This document shows positions 35,099-58,235 of a DNA stretch of 64,000 nucleotides, one piece after another. The position numbers were made by a program, and so were the translations under genes. Each line of letters starts with the position of its first letter. The stretch's first letter is position 1. Source of the stretch: Mimachlamys varia (lineage: Eukaryota; Mollusca; Bivalvia; Pectinida; Pectinidae); contig OX392530.1 in the NCBI GenBank assembly GCA_947623455.1, positions 29,419,405 through 29,483,404 on the forward strand. The letters run 5' to 3'. A model generated the notes under the pieces. The model saw nothing but the letters and a program-made list of their open reading frames with translations, was not told where the DNA came from and made no database searches.

Positions 35099-35528
35099 CC
35101 TCCACAATATGTGTTTGCATTGTAACATTGTATTAAGTTACTTTTAATATTTAATAACTAAACCTATAACATCCAAAATATCCAATAACCGACTATAAAA
35201 TCGTTTGGTTAAAAGCCTCGCAAAGGCTTAGTAGTAAACCTCTATTTTTGAAACTTACGATTGTTACGTCGGTAAGCATGAATAAGTTCTGTACCTAAAT
35301 GTCATACATTGAAATATCCGAGAACGTATACAACAAAGCCTGTTACAGATAAATCCTATAAGCTGCCTAAATACTCTCAGGTATACATGCTCATGTGTCG
35401 TGTTTTCTTAAATCCGTCATGTTAAAAGGATAACATGTTTCTTCAAATGTTTTTTTTTCTAGTTGTGCAGAGTGTGTCCTCATATGTTCTATACGCATAT
35501 TGTTACAATGACACCGTATTTGAAACAA
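35099..35528. other. Upstream region of fucosyltransferase copy 3
   Basis: Non-coding; no promoter motif recognised with confidence. Confidence 0.35.
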
Positions 35529-37638
35529 AAAGCCTTTCGTTAAAATCATTGCTTTAACGTCATAAAGCCTCTTGTCAAAGTCATTGTTTTTACATCATAA
35601 AGCCTCTCGTCAAAGTTATTGTTTTAACATCAGAAAGTCTCTCGTCAAAGTCACTGCTTTACGTCATAAGGCCTCTCGTCACAATCATTGTTTTAACATC
35701 AGAAAGTCTCTCGTCAAAGTCATCGTTTTAACATCATAAAGCCTTTCGTCAAAGTCATCGTTTTAACATCAGAAAGCCTCTCGTCAAAGTCATTGTTTTT
35801 ACATCATAAAGCCTCCCGTCAAAATCATTGTTTTAACATCATAAAGCCTTTCGTTAAAATCATTGTTTTAACCCCATAAAGCCTTTCGTCAAAATCATTG
35901 TTTTAGCCTGAGAAAGCCTCTCGTCCAAGTCATCGTTTTTACGCCATAAAGCATCTCGTCAAAGTCATCGTTTTAACCTCAGAAAGCCCCTCGTCAAAGT
36001 CATTGTTTTAACCTCAGAAAGCCCCTCGTCAAAGTCATTGTTTTAACATCAGAAAGCCGTTTGTCAAAGTCATCGTTTTAACCTCAGAAAGCCGCTCGTC
36101 AAAGTCATTGTTTTAACATCAGAAAGCCTCTCGTCAAAGTCATCGTTTTAACATCAGAAAGCCACTCGTCAAAGTCATCGTTTTAACCTCAGAAAGCCTT
36201 TCGTCAAAGTCATCGTTTTAACCTCAGAAAGCCTCTCGTCAAAGTCATCGTTTTAACCTCAGAAAGCCTCTCGTCAAAGTCATTGTTTTAACATCAGAAA
36301 GCCTCTCGTCAAAGTCATCGTTTTAACATCGGAAAGCCTCTCGTCAAAGCCATTGTTTTAACATCAGAAAGCCTCTCGTCAAAGTCATCGTTTTAACATC
36401 AGAAAGCCTCTCGTCAAAGTCATCGTTTTAACATCGGAAAGCCTCTCGTCAAAGTCATTGTTTTAACATCAGAAAGCCTCTCGTCAAAGCCATTGTTTTT
36501 ACGTCGTAAAGCCTCTCGTCAAAGTCGTCGTTTTTACGCCATAAAGCGTCTCGTCAAAGTCATCGTTTTAACCTCAGAAAGCCTCTCGTCAAAGTCATTG
36601 TTTTAACATCAGAAAGCAGAGCGTCAAAGCCATTGTTTCAACCTCAGAAAGCCTTTCGTCAAAATCATTGTAGCCTCTCGTCAAAGTCATTGTTTTTACA
36701 TCATAAAGCCTCCCGTCAAAATCATTGTTTTAACATCATAAAGCCTTTCGTTAAAATCATTGTTTTAACCCCATAAAGCCTTTCGTCAAAATCATTGTTT
36801 TAGCCTGAGAAAGCCTCTCGTCCAAGTCATCGTTTTTACGCCATAAAGCATCTCGTCAAAGTCATCGTTTTAACCTCAGAAAGCCCCTCGTCAAAGTCAT
36901 TGTTTTAACCTCAGAAAGCCCCTCGTCAAAGTCATTGTTTTAACATCAGAAAGCCGTTTGTCAAAGTCATCGTTTTAACCTCAGAAAGCCGCTCGTCAAA
37001 GTCATTGTTTTAACATCAGAAAGCCTCTCGTCAAAGTCATCGTTTTAACATCAGAAAGCCACTCGTCAAAGTCATCGTTTTAACCTCAGAAAGCCTTTCG
37101 TCAAAGTCATCGTTTTAACCTCAGAAAGCCTCTCGTCAAAGTCATCGTTTTAACCTCAGAAAGCCTCTCGTCAAAGTCATTGTTTTAACATCAGAAAGCC
37201 TCTCGTCAAAGTCATCGTTTTAACATCGGAAAGCCTCTCGTCAAAGCCATTGTTTTAACATCAGAAAGCCTCTCGTCAAAGTCATCGTTTTAACATCAGA
37301 AAGCCTCTCGTCAAAGTCATCGTTTTAACATCGGAAAGCCTCTCGTCAAAGTCATTGTTTTAACATCAGAAAGCCTCTCGTCAAAGCCATTGTTTTTACG
37401 TCGTAAAGCCTCTCGTCAAAGTCGTCGTTTTTACGCCATAAAGCGTCTCGTCAAAGTCATCGTTTTAACCTCAGAAAGCCTCTCGTCAAAGTCATTGTTT
37501 TAACATCAGAAAGCAGAGCGTCAAAGCCATTGTTTCAACCTCAGAAAGCCTTTCGTCAAAATCATTGTAGCCTCTCGTCAAAGTCATTGTTTTAACATCA
37601 GAAAGCCTCTCGTCAAAGCCATTGTTTTTACGTCATAA
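35529..37638. repeat. 35-bp minisatellite, about 60 copies, with 897-bp higher-order duplication
   Basis: The unit is close to gaaagcctctcgtcaaagtc followed by atcgttttaacatca. Variant units (agcagagcg, cctcccgtc, tacgccataaagc) recur in the same order at an offset of 897 bp (gcctcccgtc at 35811 and 36708; the shortened attgtagcctctcg at about 36668 and 37565). The array therefore contains a recent large tandem duplication. No coding frame. Confidence 0.95.
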
Positions 37639-39719
37639 ATGAGAATTTATAGTAATACTCCCAAGTTTCGTCACCACCAGGCGCGTCTCCCTAGCTATGT
37701 CCCTTGGTCTACTTTCCCTTTAACAATTTACTAATTTCAGTCACTGACAGTTAAGGGCATTTGTCTTCGCGATGTTAAAAAATAAACATAAAGAATAATA
37801 TATGCAGGATTGAGAAAAGGTCTACATTCATGACCCGAAAGGTTACTGGGGGGGGGGGGGGATTATGATACAATAAGTAAGCAGCAATATGGATATTGAA
37901 CAGAGGGATGTCGGTTGTTAACTGCAGACGAGGGTTGTCAACTAGCTTCCAGCAATTTGAAATACCTGGCCATGGTGGATTCGGGGAGAGCAATATCGTT
38001 TCTGGCCGACGAAGTCCACTTAAGAAACCTCTAATTTGAAACTACACTCACGGGTCTAAAGTCTTTCCGTATTTGTTTCTTTTCCTATATATTCACAACT
38101 TGTTTCAGTTATTTTTTCTGACTTTGTTTACGGACTGATTTTGACACAGATATCCAAAGTTTCTTCTCATAATATTAATTTAATGTTCTGATGTCTATTT
38201 GTGGAGCAACACAGGATTATCCACACTGCTAATTTCTGTTAGATGCCATTTCTCTATATGACACCACCAACATAACGTCAAAATGGCGACAAAGTAATTG
38301 GATGCTGTAAATAAGTTATGATTTTTTCTGAACTTACTCATCGGAAAACTGTGAAAATATTATGAGATGAAAAAGGAAACAATTCTTTATATCTGCACAA
38401 CATTTCATTAAAAATACTCCATAGATAAAGTCAGGGAAATTCATTGAAAACGGTGGAAATACAAAGAATATATAGCAAAATAAAATATTTGTATAAAGAC
38501 TTTTGATCCGTGAGAGACATTTTAAAGATAAGTAAGTTACATTCATGTTGACAATAAAGCGCTGTAGTGAGTTTCAAACTTTGTTTAATATGGCGGCATA
38601 ATGATATATGATGGCAATACATATATACAATACGAAAAATTTTACTTGACGTTGGAGATGCAGAACATAATTATAGGAATTACTTGACCTTGTAGTGTTG
38701 ACTCGTGGAGTTATGTTGTTGTATTCTCTTGTCTGTACACCTTCTTATAAAACTTTTAATTTGACCAAGTCTTTGAGATTTTTTTCTTTTTCAAAAGTCT
38801 AACGTTTATAGTTTAGTACATAATTATAGACTTTGATGTTTTCTCTGTCTCTAGAAACAGTTTTTCACTTCGGCCGGGGGACCGGTTACCATAATTTGAT
38901 ATTTCCCTCGATCTCATGCCCGTTCTATATACGGCGTTCCATGAATTCTCACCGAGTGAGTCCATGTTAGCAAGGACGTATGGATATGATATGTACACGG
39001 ACCAACTCGATCCACAGTATATTTGATGCATTTAATCTATTTTCTGTGTGAGGTCATGCATAAGTTTTAGTTTAGATTGAATACGAAAGAAAAATATAGG
39101 GGACATTTCACAACTTTAATTTCAAAATACACTGTAGTTTAGAACCATTTCGGAAATAGCCGTTTTTAAAACACATGTGCTTTTGGACATAAATGTAGGG
39201 ATTTTTTAGTAGGCCTAGATCTAAGTAGCCTAACAGACGAATACATTAGTTAATAATTACAAACTAGTTTATGTGTGGTTAGTATATATATGCACTTCCT
39301 ATTATAAATTACTGTACACATACATGTAGATCCAATAGCTAGCCTGTCACTCATTATTTTTAATGACAAAAAATGATTTTAAACAAGATAGTTTACATTA
39401 TCGAAAGCTCTGTTTTTGTGTGTGTGTGTGTATGTGTGGTTTTTTTAATTACGGTTATTCAAAGATATGCCATGTGTTCATCTTAAAGAATTTAAAAAAA
39501 ATGATACTTGTAACTTTTGACATAATATAACTTCGATTAATTCCCTTTCCTGTGATTTTTGGAACGTCTTATAATTAGTGGAACTCTTTTGTTGTGGAGG
39601 GAGAAATACAATAGTGACAACATCAACACAGGGTAACTCATGATCATCACCTGGTTCAGAATATTTTGTGGTTTTTAGAGTGTTGAATTTATCACGTTGC
39701 TATAAAAAGTACAGAAGTG
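37639..39719. other. Non-coding; possible upstream region of the Rieske gene
   Basis: No gene supported. A run of 14 G lies at about 37847-37860 next to tact. The promoter of the plus-strand Rieske gene may lie near its right edge. Confidence 0.35.
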
Positions 39720-48479
<8,760 letters not shown>

Positions 48480-48484
48480 CAATG

Positions 48485-49720
48485 ATGTACAGCCAGTGCA
48501 CTGAAGGAGAGACAAGCTGCCATGACAACTGTCTACAGTCAGTACACAGAAGGTCAGCAGAGAGAAACGAGCAGCCATGACAACTATCTACAGTCAGTAC
48601 AACAACAAGATTTGAGTTGTCATGACAGCCATCTGCATCCAGTACACAGAAAGTCAACAGAGACGAGCAACCATGACAACTGTCTGCAGTAAGTACAACA
48701 GTAAGATTGGGGTTGTCATGACAACCATCTACATCCAGTACACAGAAAGTCAACAGAGACAAGCAACCATGACAACTGTCTGCAGTTAGTACAACAGTAA
48801 GATAGGGGTTGTCATGACAACTATCTACATCCAGTACAAAGTCAAAAGAGAAAGTTGAGCTGCCATGACAACTGTCTACATTCAGTACAACAGAAAATTT
48901 GGGGTTGTCATGACAACCATCTACAGTCTGACAGTATAACAGTAAAGTATACAGCGAGGAAGTTTTTTTTTCATGACAATTAACAGCTCGAACATTTATG
49001 TTCCCAGTGAGACTTGGTTGCCATGTCGACGACTGTCTACAGCCAGTGCAACAGTAAGGTTAACAGACAGACTGGGGTAACTATGGCAACTGTCTACTGC
49101 CAGTACAACAGTAAGGTTAACAGACAGACTGGGGTAACTATGGCAACTGTCTACAGCCAGTACAACAGTAAGGTTAACAGACAGACTGGGGTAACTATGG
49201 CAACTGTCTACTGCCAGTACAACAGTAAGGTTAACAGACAGACTGGGGTAACTATGACAACTGTCTACAGCCAGTACAACGGTAAGGTTAACAGACAGAC
49301 TGGGGTAACTATGGCAACTGTCTACAGCCAGTACAACTGTAAGGTTAAAAGACAGACTGGGGTAACAATGGCAACTGTCTACTGCCAGTCCAACAGTAAG
49401 GTTAACAGACAGATTTGGGTAGCTATGACAACTGCCTACCCCCAGTACAACATTATTGGTAAGGTTCACAGACAGACTGGGGTAACTATGACAACTGTCT
49501 ACAGCAAGTACATTGAAGTATACAGAGACTTACCATAATTGTCATGACAACTGTTCAAAGCCATAACAACAGTAGTCTATACACTTGCAGAGTCTGGGGT
49601 TGCCATGACTACTGCTCAGTTATTCCAACAGTAAGGTGAAAAGACCAAGCAATGGGTTGTAAAGTTACAGCCCGAACAAGTCCATGTACAGAGGTTGATT
49701 TGTCCTGACAAATGTCTACG
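48485..49720. repeat. 57-bp minisatellite and diverged relatives, downstream of RFESD
   Basis: Core array 49025-49510: unit cagtacaacagtaaggttaa, then cagacagactggggtaactatggcaactgtctactgc, 57 bp, about 8 copies. 48485-48960 and 49520-49720 hold older, divergent copies (catgacaactgtctacag, ggggttgtcatgacaac). Because 57 is a multiple of 3, it stays open on both strands, giving 19-residue repeat frames that I do not regard as proteins. Probably RFESD 3' UTR or flank. Confidence 0.88.
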
Positions 49721-50335
49721 GCCATCAAGTAATTTCAAGAACATTATCTTTTACTTAAATTCTCTCAAAATAAGTGTTTTCGTGAATGCAGTATTATTCA
49801 AAATGGTTTATTTACTAAGGAAAGTAGGGTACAAAGTGTAAACATTCAACTCCCGAATACATTAAGAAATGATGCCATAATAACAGAATGTAGATATTAA
49901 GAAAACCACTGTATTGATAGGTGCTGTAAATAAGCAATCTAATCAAAATGATATTGAAGTACATTGTATACATGTACATGTATGTAGATAATATACCACT
50001 TACCATTATTTCACACCAAAGCTCAATATTGAAAAAAATTTGTGAATCTCTAGCATCAGGAAGTTTTTTCCTATGTAAACATATAATATGTTATGCCAGT
50101 TATAAATTATTGTTTTATTGATGTGCTGGGATCATATCATATGTCATCTGTACTAAATTTCTGGGAAGACAGGAAACCAAATTTTGTTATAAAACACTCC
50201 ATGTGATCGAAATGCAAATTTAAATTACATGTATTGCCGATTGTAGATAACATGGACAAGCTTATATTCTAGACAAAACTCTTGATGGCGCCCCCATCAG
50301 GCAATGCCAAAGTACCATAAAAAATGTATGTCCTG
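49721..50335. other. Non-coding, nothing identified
   Basis: AT-rich, no supported gene. Confidence 0.4.
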
Positions 50336-50622
50336 TCGTTGGATTACCGTAAAAACCTGGTATCTGCCAATGGATCTCCGACGCATGGAAGGAGCTGGAC
50401 CCCGCCATCATCGTCAGATCATTCTTAAAAAGTTCTGTTACCAACGCGCTGGACAGCTCAGAAGATGACGAACTTTGGACAAGCGACAAACCAACCAGTG
50501 ATGAGGCACAGGATACACAGGCATTTATTACAACGACAAGGACAACGACTTCAACGCCGAGGCATTCTTCAACAGCGACGATGAGGAGGACTTCTACGGA
50601 TTTACCCACCAGGACTAGTATA
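50336..50622 (+). pseudogene. 3' fragment of a DDE/pogo-type transposase
   Basis: One frame gives a block like the C-terminus of DDE_1 (Tigger/pogo/jerky) proteins: WISDAWKELDPAIIVRSF, then a Lys-Ser-Ser-Val-Thr-Asn-Ala-Leu-Asp stretch and SSEDDELW. After about 50525 the sense continues in another frame (DKDNDFNAEAFFNSDDEED, then FYGFTHQD and a stop), so a frameshift breaks it. The upstream catalytic part is missing. Family resemblance is from memory. The minus-strand frame here is a shadow. Confidence 0.6.
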
Positions 50623-51985
50623 ATGTGTTAAACTCAGTAATGTGACAATATCATCAGTGACAGTGTTACGTGTCAGCTTATTATAATGTGCTTAATTAGG
50701 GTTTTCAGAAGTGTTGTTCCGAGGAATTGTGGATTTCCAATTTATTAAAGGTTGGTAATATCTGTACAGTATTGTATTTAACAACAATGATATTTTTTCA
50801 ATGAATTAATATATGAAATATGGTATTTATGTATATTTCTTATGTGATAGTAGGCCTACTGCAGTGTAATGTATTGCAGATCATGTTTGTTTTTTGCTTT
50901 GTCTAGAATGTATTTTTTTTTGTGATTATTATCTTGCAAAATGTTAATTAAAGATTCATAAAAATATCTTGAATAACAACACATGCTATGTATTTTTTTT
51001 ACATATTTTCTTTAATTTTACACAAGCTTTACCGAACATAATCTTACAGTGTACGTGAATGAAGAACGTCAGCCAATATTTGGTTACCGCGGCTACCTGA
51101 TATTTGCGCTTCCGGTTCTATTTTTATACGAGCAATCACATGATTTTTTTCGAATCATGTGACCACTATCCTGCTCCCGGTTCCGTGCCGATTCGCAAGA
51201 AAACATAAGAAATGTTCTTTTACATAGAAAACGATAATAAATATATAACCATGTTACTGATGTGCTTAGTAATAAATCTTGATATTAAATAAATATGTTA
51301 TTGTTTGATAATCTAAACTGTTAAGGTTAAACAAGTTATAGAAAATGTTTCATGTCGTACCATGTTGAGATTCCTATAATTAGTCGAATGGCGGCGACGA
51401 AATTGAGCAGACGAGCACCAAATTAAGCGAAAAATGCCGTTTTAAGGTACTTTCATGTGAATTGACACAACTGAGACCTTGATTTTCCTTCTTAAAATAA
51501 CATTTGCCTTCAGAAAATGTATTTCATTTAGAAATTGGTCCAAACACGACCTAATTATTATTATTATGTAAGATTATGTTTTAATTAAATCATTGAATCT
51601 GCTTCTCCGACGTATGGTTTTGTGTACCAAGGGAAGTAATGTATGGTTTTGTGTACCAAGGGAAGTAATCCTGACTATCCAATATGGCCGCCGCCTTTCA
51701 GAATCGTCACTCTTCCACTGAAAAAAACTTGATATACACCTATATTAGTAATTTGCGCAACCCAACTTGGGGATTTTATTTTCCTTCAAAAAAGTGTGCA
51801 GATTACACGAGTGTTTACGGAAATTCATTCAACCCTGTAATTTCATAATGAACCATTCCAACCTTTGTATAAGAAGAGTTTAAATGTGTCTTCAGGGGTG
51901 AATGAGTTAATAGCATTCTGAAGTAACAACCTGACAGTGAATGGATGTGATGCAAAATAAATAACTTTGACAACAGAGAAAAATT
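50623..51985. other. Non-coding; small tandem duplication near 51612-51672
   Basis: No gene. The stretch gtatggttttgtgtaccaagggaagtaat occurs twice back to back. AT-rich elsewhere. Confidence 0.4.
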
Positions 51986-54900
51986 CAAATTATTTATTTA
52001 ATAATGATGTAATCACCAAACTCCAAAGTACCAAGCACTGACAACATGTATATAAACAAGTAAGCCTGGTTTTATGTTTTAACCATACAAGCTGGTACTA
52101 CACCAGAAACAAAAAACAATGATGGACACTGGCCACAGTGACACAAGTTACAAAAACAAATACACTGGTATATGTTACCTACCCTTATAAATTCAATCAT
52201 CAGTAACAAATACACTGGTATATGTTACCTACCCTTATAAATTCAATCATCGGTAACCCATGGTTCTAATGCTCACGTACGGAAAAGTGTGTGACCGTTG
52301 GGACCGTACTAGGTTACTGACAATGGTACTCCAGAAAATCATTTTACAAAGTGAAATGCTTCATACTCTCAAACTAAGGTAAGATGTTAAGCAATGTACC
52401 ATCCATCTGCCTTCATTTGGTTTGATACCAAAATCAGTATTTCTATTAAGAAAACAATATATGCCTCATTGCCACTCATATATAATAGATTTCCACTATC
52501 GTCTTGAGCACTTAAATCCGACTAGGACAAGAAATCACATTATTATTTATGAAACTTCTGTCTAAACATTTTATGATTTCTCAAAAAAAGAAAATAGGTT
52601 TTATACATCTGTGTGAACAGTGTTTGCTGAAAAAAGTTTCCAATTCATATATGAAACAAAAAAATGCATACATAAAAAGTGACCGTTTCCTTTACATACT
52701 GTGAATCATTTAGGTTTTGTGTGTACACCTCTCTCTGTACTTTGTGGGATAACATGTATGCCTGGAGATTAAATTTGTGAACACTTTCAATGGCTGCCGA
52801 GATGGTGCTAATTTCAATAAAGATACGGTTGTACCATAGTTAATAAAAATCAATATTCTTTCTCAAAAAAAAAACAAAAAAAAAACCTAAATGTATTTAT
52901 TTGTTGAATGATCGAGTCCTTTTGCAAAATATCATGGTTAAAATGCCAAGGGTTTCTAAGATATGTTTTATACAATATTCTCTCAGATACAGGCACACAC
53001 ACAGATGTACAGAACAAATTATTTCTATATACCCCACTTAACTAAGTGGGGGTTATATAATACAGAGTCAATACCACAGCGAGTACATTGTAATCCATTA
53101 TCCATCATTTATACACAAACACTTAATAATACTATTGATAACAAGGACTGACCACGATACAGAGTTATACAACATGTCACCTCATACAGGGGTGACAGTG
53201 TCGGCGGAGAAAACTCCATGTAAAAGTAATCTATGTAATAATATACACCATCTATGTACAGTCAGTACCAAGTAAGCTGTTGAGATCACAGAACAAGTCA
53301 AATAACTTAGTCTACACTACAAAACTGTAATATTTACATACTCCTAACAAACCTGCTGCCATCCATAACTTTCCTCCGACAATGGATTGTGACTTTCTAG
53401 TTTGGTCCAACACTGGAGTACATGTACCGAGAAAAATCGAGTACCTAGCTGTTTATTAACAACAGACAGTATACAGGAAGACTTTTACCCAAGCTTATGT
53501 CAGAACAAGTTATTACAGCAATGATCACCTCTCCAGTAGGCTTCAATCACCAGTAGCAACAAAACCACAGAATGATTCGTATATACATGTATATAATACT
53601 CATCATGCCCTTTTTTCCCCATATACAAATATACAAAAAGAAGGTACTAAATTGTGGCTAGCATATTTATCAGTAAATAATTCCAATTTCAACATCAAAA
53701 CTTGTTCAAAGGTGCTTTCTGTTTTAACATGCATGTATATAATATGAAACGCACATTCGCTTACATGCATTTTATACCGGTCTTGTATAAGGCCGTTACA
53801 TAAAATGTAGAAGAGTTTTGATTCAATGTTATGTACTTTGAAATTTCTTATCCATGTTCATAATGCATTTACATTCCAACACAACACTTAAGCACTGGAA
53901 TGTTGAATTCCACCCTAGACACTTAAGGATGTATGCTACCTTACATTACCTCTACAATGAGTTTCCTCAAGAACAACCTTTTTCAAAAGTATTTATATAT
54001 TGGTCATTTTCTTTACAGATGATTTTATTTAAATGTACAGAACAATTCACGAAGTATATTACTGGTTCTTAAATCATATTAAGTTATACAATAAAGGAGA
54101 TAACCCTTTACTGAAAGTTATAGAAGAATTAAAAAATTATATTACTGGTTCTTAAATCATGATAACATTCAGTTAGTATACAAGGGAGATAACCCTTTAC
54201 AACAATTGCACAAGTATATGGTGAAAGATACCATACATCCTTAACCAAAATGCAGGTTTCCTTAAAACATCAACTTCTATAACAAAGCAATCCAGTCTCT
54301 CTCCTCCTTTTTAACAAAGTCTCTGGCAATGTATCATCATCCCAAGGAAACTGGACTTCGAAATATTATAATCAACCATGATTAACGAATACATGAAGCT
54401 GAGCATATTGTATCAAATTAATTCAAATGTCAAACATTCTAAATGTGCTGAATATGTTTTATCAATAAAATTGCTGCAACTATCTAGAGTATGAACACCA
54501 GTCCTAGTGTAGTGAGTGCTTTATCTGCAGAGACAATAATACAACTGAATTTACCAAGCTTTTGAGTTGTGCCATTGGTTTAATTATCAAATTTATAAAA
54601 AAAATGATATTAAACCTATTCATCATAAAAATGTTGACACAAGTTAAAAAGAACGACAGAAATACTGTAAATGTACATATTTTAGCAGTAATCTTCTTTT
54701 AGCTATTTTTTTGCACTGCAAGCATCCCGCTAAATTATAATTGCACTAATTATAGTTTCTGGAATTTGCTTCCAACAGCAAGTATAGCGGGTGTGCAAAT
54801 TTATCATTGTGCTTATCTATAAAAATTCAGTTTTGTGCTCAAACATAAGTACATGAAATTAAGTACTAGGTTTTTACAGCAGTTCAGTAATAATTGTCAG

Positions 54901-57900
54901 TAACACACACAAAAGAAACCTTTGGTAAGGGAGATAGGTACAGCAGCTGTAATAATTGTCAGTTACACACACAAAAGAAACCTTTGGTAAGAGGGATATG
55001 GTACAGCAGCTGTACAACTGAAATAATCTAACATACTTTTTTCATTATATAGGGATTTAGATACAAGAAAATCATTTTTGAAATAATACGCAGTGATTTT
55101 GATGTATTTTTTTTCATGTGAATCAAATATGATAAATACTGTTTTTATTTCAATCCTTATAAAAGTGGAAATGATCCTATTAACACTGAACCATTCTTAG
55201 GAATTCCCAAAAAATGTACGGAATAAATTGATTGAAATTATGAAATAACAATATTGAAAAAAAAAGTTGATGATAATGAATAAGAATTATGTATACATGG
55301 TATACAACAATATCAATGAGACTAATGCCATATCATAACATTTTAAGTCTGAGGTAACACATAGAAAATCATCATTTCATGTAAATTGTGACGAAAGGCA
55401 AAACGGGCCTGTATTGCTCATCTGGCTCTCCAATGGTATATAGGGCTAAAGATTTGAAATTCTGACCATTTCATAGTTATTCCTACAGTCTTAAGTCCCT
55501 GTAAGCGGCATTAAAGAAAGGTGTTAATTCTAAAATCTTGGCGGTGTTTTTTTGTTTTGTTTTACACAAATCAATCGCATAAATAGTTAATTCTTATATG
55601 ATGGCTGTATTTGTCTCTTTATACCTGACAATGATTAATGGTGGGATGATACAATCGTATCAAAGATATGGCCAACGATTCAAGACCCTGGGTGTGGGGC
55701 CAGTCATTATTTACTCAGCAAATGCATACTTAATTTTAGGGTGGGGATTTCAACAGTTACCAAATACAGAAAAAATCTTTTGGCCCTATCTTTTAGACCT
55801 GGGACCAGCTCTTTAACTGTACAATTTTGAATCCAAAACACTTGAGGATAATCCAAACCCAGTATTACTAGATTATTTATCACTTAAATCAGAGAAATCG
55901 TTAAATTCCAATCAATGATTAAGAAGTGGTTGAATTGAGATGAATTGATGACAGAGGCCACACTATAGCACAAGATAACCTTGGTCCTTTTGGACCAGGT
56001 TAGCTAACACATGCATTCTTCAGTTATGCTGAAGATTAAAATTAGAATATTGCAATTTCAAAACTGAAAATAATCTAGAAAATGTCTTAAGACATGAATG
56101 CCCCTTTTGCCATGTGAAATCAGATTCTGGGTTTGGTAAGCAAGTTTTTTTGTTAGTCGTACTAGATTATACAGTGTGATAAATTGAGGAGCCAATGGTG
56201 AGTTTTATTGTATCTAGATATAAAGCAACTGATGTTTTCATGATTGTCAGTTTTAATAACTTTAATAACACCTTTATTATGTAAACCTGAAATCTGTTCA
56301 ACTTTGATGACAATCTGATAAGAACTCGAGTAAAAGTAAAGAAGGACATTGAATCAGAGATCTTCTATATACATATATCAGTAATGTGTATGACCTTGAC
56401 CTTGACCTTGGTGCCTTAAAATGTCCGAAAGATACTCATACTTGACCTTTGTATAAAGTTTAACACCTTGACCTTGACATCAGTAATGACCTTGACCTTG
56501 GTGCCTTAAAATGTCAGAAGGATACTCATACTTGACCTTTGTATAAAGTTTAACACCCACCAGGAAATAAAGTTGGTGATCTGACAACACTGAACTGGTT
56601 GAAGATTTTCTATAAATAGCAATGGTGACCTTGGCTTTGACCTTGTAATCCTCTGATGTGATTGTATACTCCTGACATTTTTATAAAGTTTGGTGAAAAT
56701 CTGTCCAATGATTTCACATTGAATTGGATGTGATGGGAAAGGCATGATGGGTTACACAACTTGTACCAGGAGCATGAAATGACAAAGCAAGACCATGCCA
56801 TAACACATAGGTCTCCAGGTAACATCAGTGTGTAGGTATAGCTACTGACACCTAGTGTAATTACGAAATTCTTCATATCGGTGACTCACTAGGTACCACA
56901 CAATATACAATACCAAATGATATAAATTCATATCTTAAATCACTATGGCATTAATCTTAAATGATCAGATGAGCAGAGAATATAAACATGTCCGACATCA
57001 TTAACAAAAACCATCATAGAACAATCCTGCTCATAACAAAGTTGATTTGGTCAATCTTAATGAATATAAACAAAATGTTTTGACAACTGACATTTACATT
57101 TATATGGCAACATTCATATGGCAATAAATCTTGCAAATTGCAAATAAAAAAATTGCTCTGATTAAAAAAGTTCAACATAGATTCTTAATGATTTTACATT
57201 TTGCTTATGAAATGTTCATATAATACCAGAATCTAAATGCAGCAAGAAATATGAAATTTGGTTCTAATATAGTTAACTATAAGAACTCAGCTCGTGACCT
57301 GTATACAGGCCATGAATATTTTAATCGTCAGTAACTAGAGCCAAGTGTAAAACAGATATTTATATTAAATTAGTTTTGTCCTTTCCTATTCTAAACAATG
57401 CTGAAAACCAGTCGATCATCAACATTTTCACAGTATCTGAGTATACACATTACACCTAATAAATTCTCCAAGTTCATATGTTAGCTGACATTTACATACC
57501 CGTTAACCCTCCCTCATTACAAGGGAGACTCCCTCATTTTGACCAAAATTTACCAATCTCCCTCGAAATCTCCCTCATCAAAGTCCAAACTCACACAAAC
57601 TCAAAATCTACATCCTGTGGTCAAATGATCCCCTAGTTACTGTAAGGTGTGTGTAATGACCATAACTGATTTGTCTGGATCAAATGAATACTTTTTAAAA
57701 GTTATTTGGATACATAAAATGGGAAAGACAAATTGAGCAATGCAGTTTCAGTCGCATTTCACACACTTTCTCCCTCTTTGGAAATATGGAATGAGGGAGA
57801 TCTCCCTCATTGGAGGTTTCAAAGGTTACAACTACGCATTTAAATGACTACTTTAATGGTAAAAAGTCTAAATGTTTGTCAAAACAAAAACAACACACCA

Positions 57901-58235
57901 AGATAAGACCATACTACACTGAACCTTTTTCGACTATCAGACAGTGCAAGATTTTGGCTTGGTGCCGCTTGACCCAAAACATAGCACATGACAACTCCTT
58001 TGTTTAAAGTTTCTGTTTCATTACAAATTACTTTCCATTCACTTAATCCAAAGTAGCAGTGGTAAGATTGATATCAGCAGGAAATACCACATCGTAATGC
58101 TTAATATTTATGATACATAATACTGCTAAATAAAATAATGCACAGCACAGTCGTCGACTAGTATTGAAATAGCATATCAGTGTACAATCTTGACTAAATT
58201 ATATATATTCACTAAATTACAAAATCAAGAAAACA
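51986..58235. other. Gene-poor stretch with small duplications
   Basis: No gene supported. Local duplications: about 52155-52255 (tacactggtatatgttaccta twice), about 54890-55010 (gtaataattgtcagt.acacacac twice, 66-67 bp), and about 56390-56560 (gaccttgaccttggtgcctt to gtataaagtttaacacc twice). It might hold the long 3' UTR of the minus-strand gene ending at 61432 (an AATAAA-type signal on minus lies near 51995), but this is a guess. Confidence 0.4.

Noticed and set aside
35529..37638. CRISPR-like regular array
   Set aside because: Units are contiguous 35-bp tandem copies without unique spacers, in a eukaryotic context.
49014..49538. 174-codon and antisense 157-codon repeat proteins
   Set aside because: Both arise because the 57-bp unit is a multiple of three; they lie downstream of the Rieske stop codon and have no start or splice context of their own.
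50262..50609. 115-codon minus-strand protein
   Set aside because: It is the shadow of the plus-strand transposase fragment, whose sense reading has recognisable blocks.
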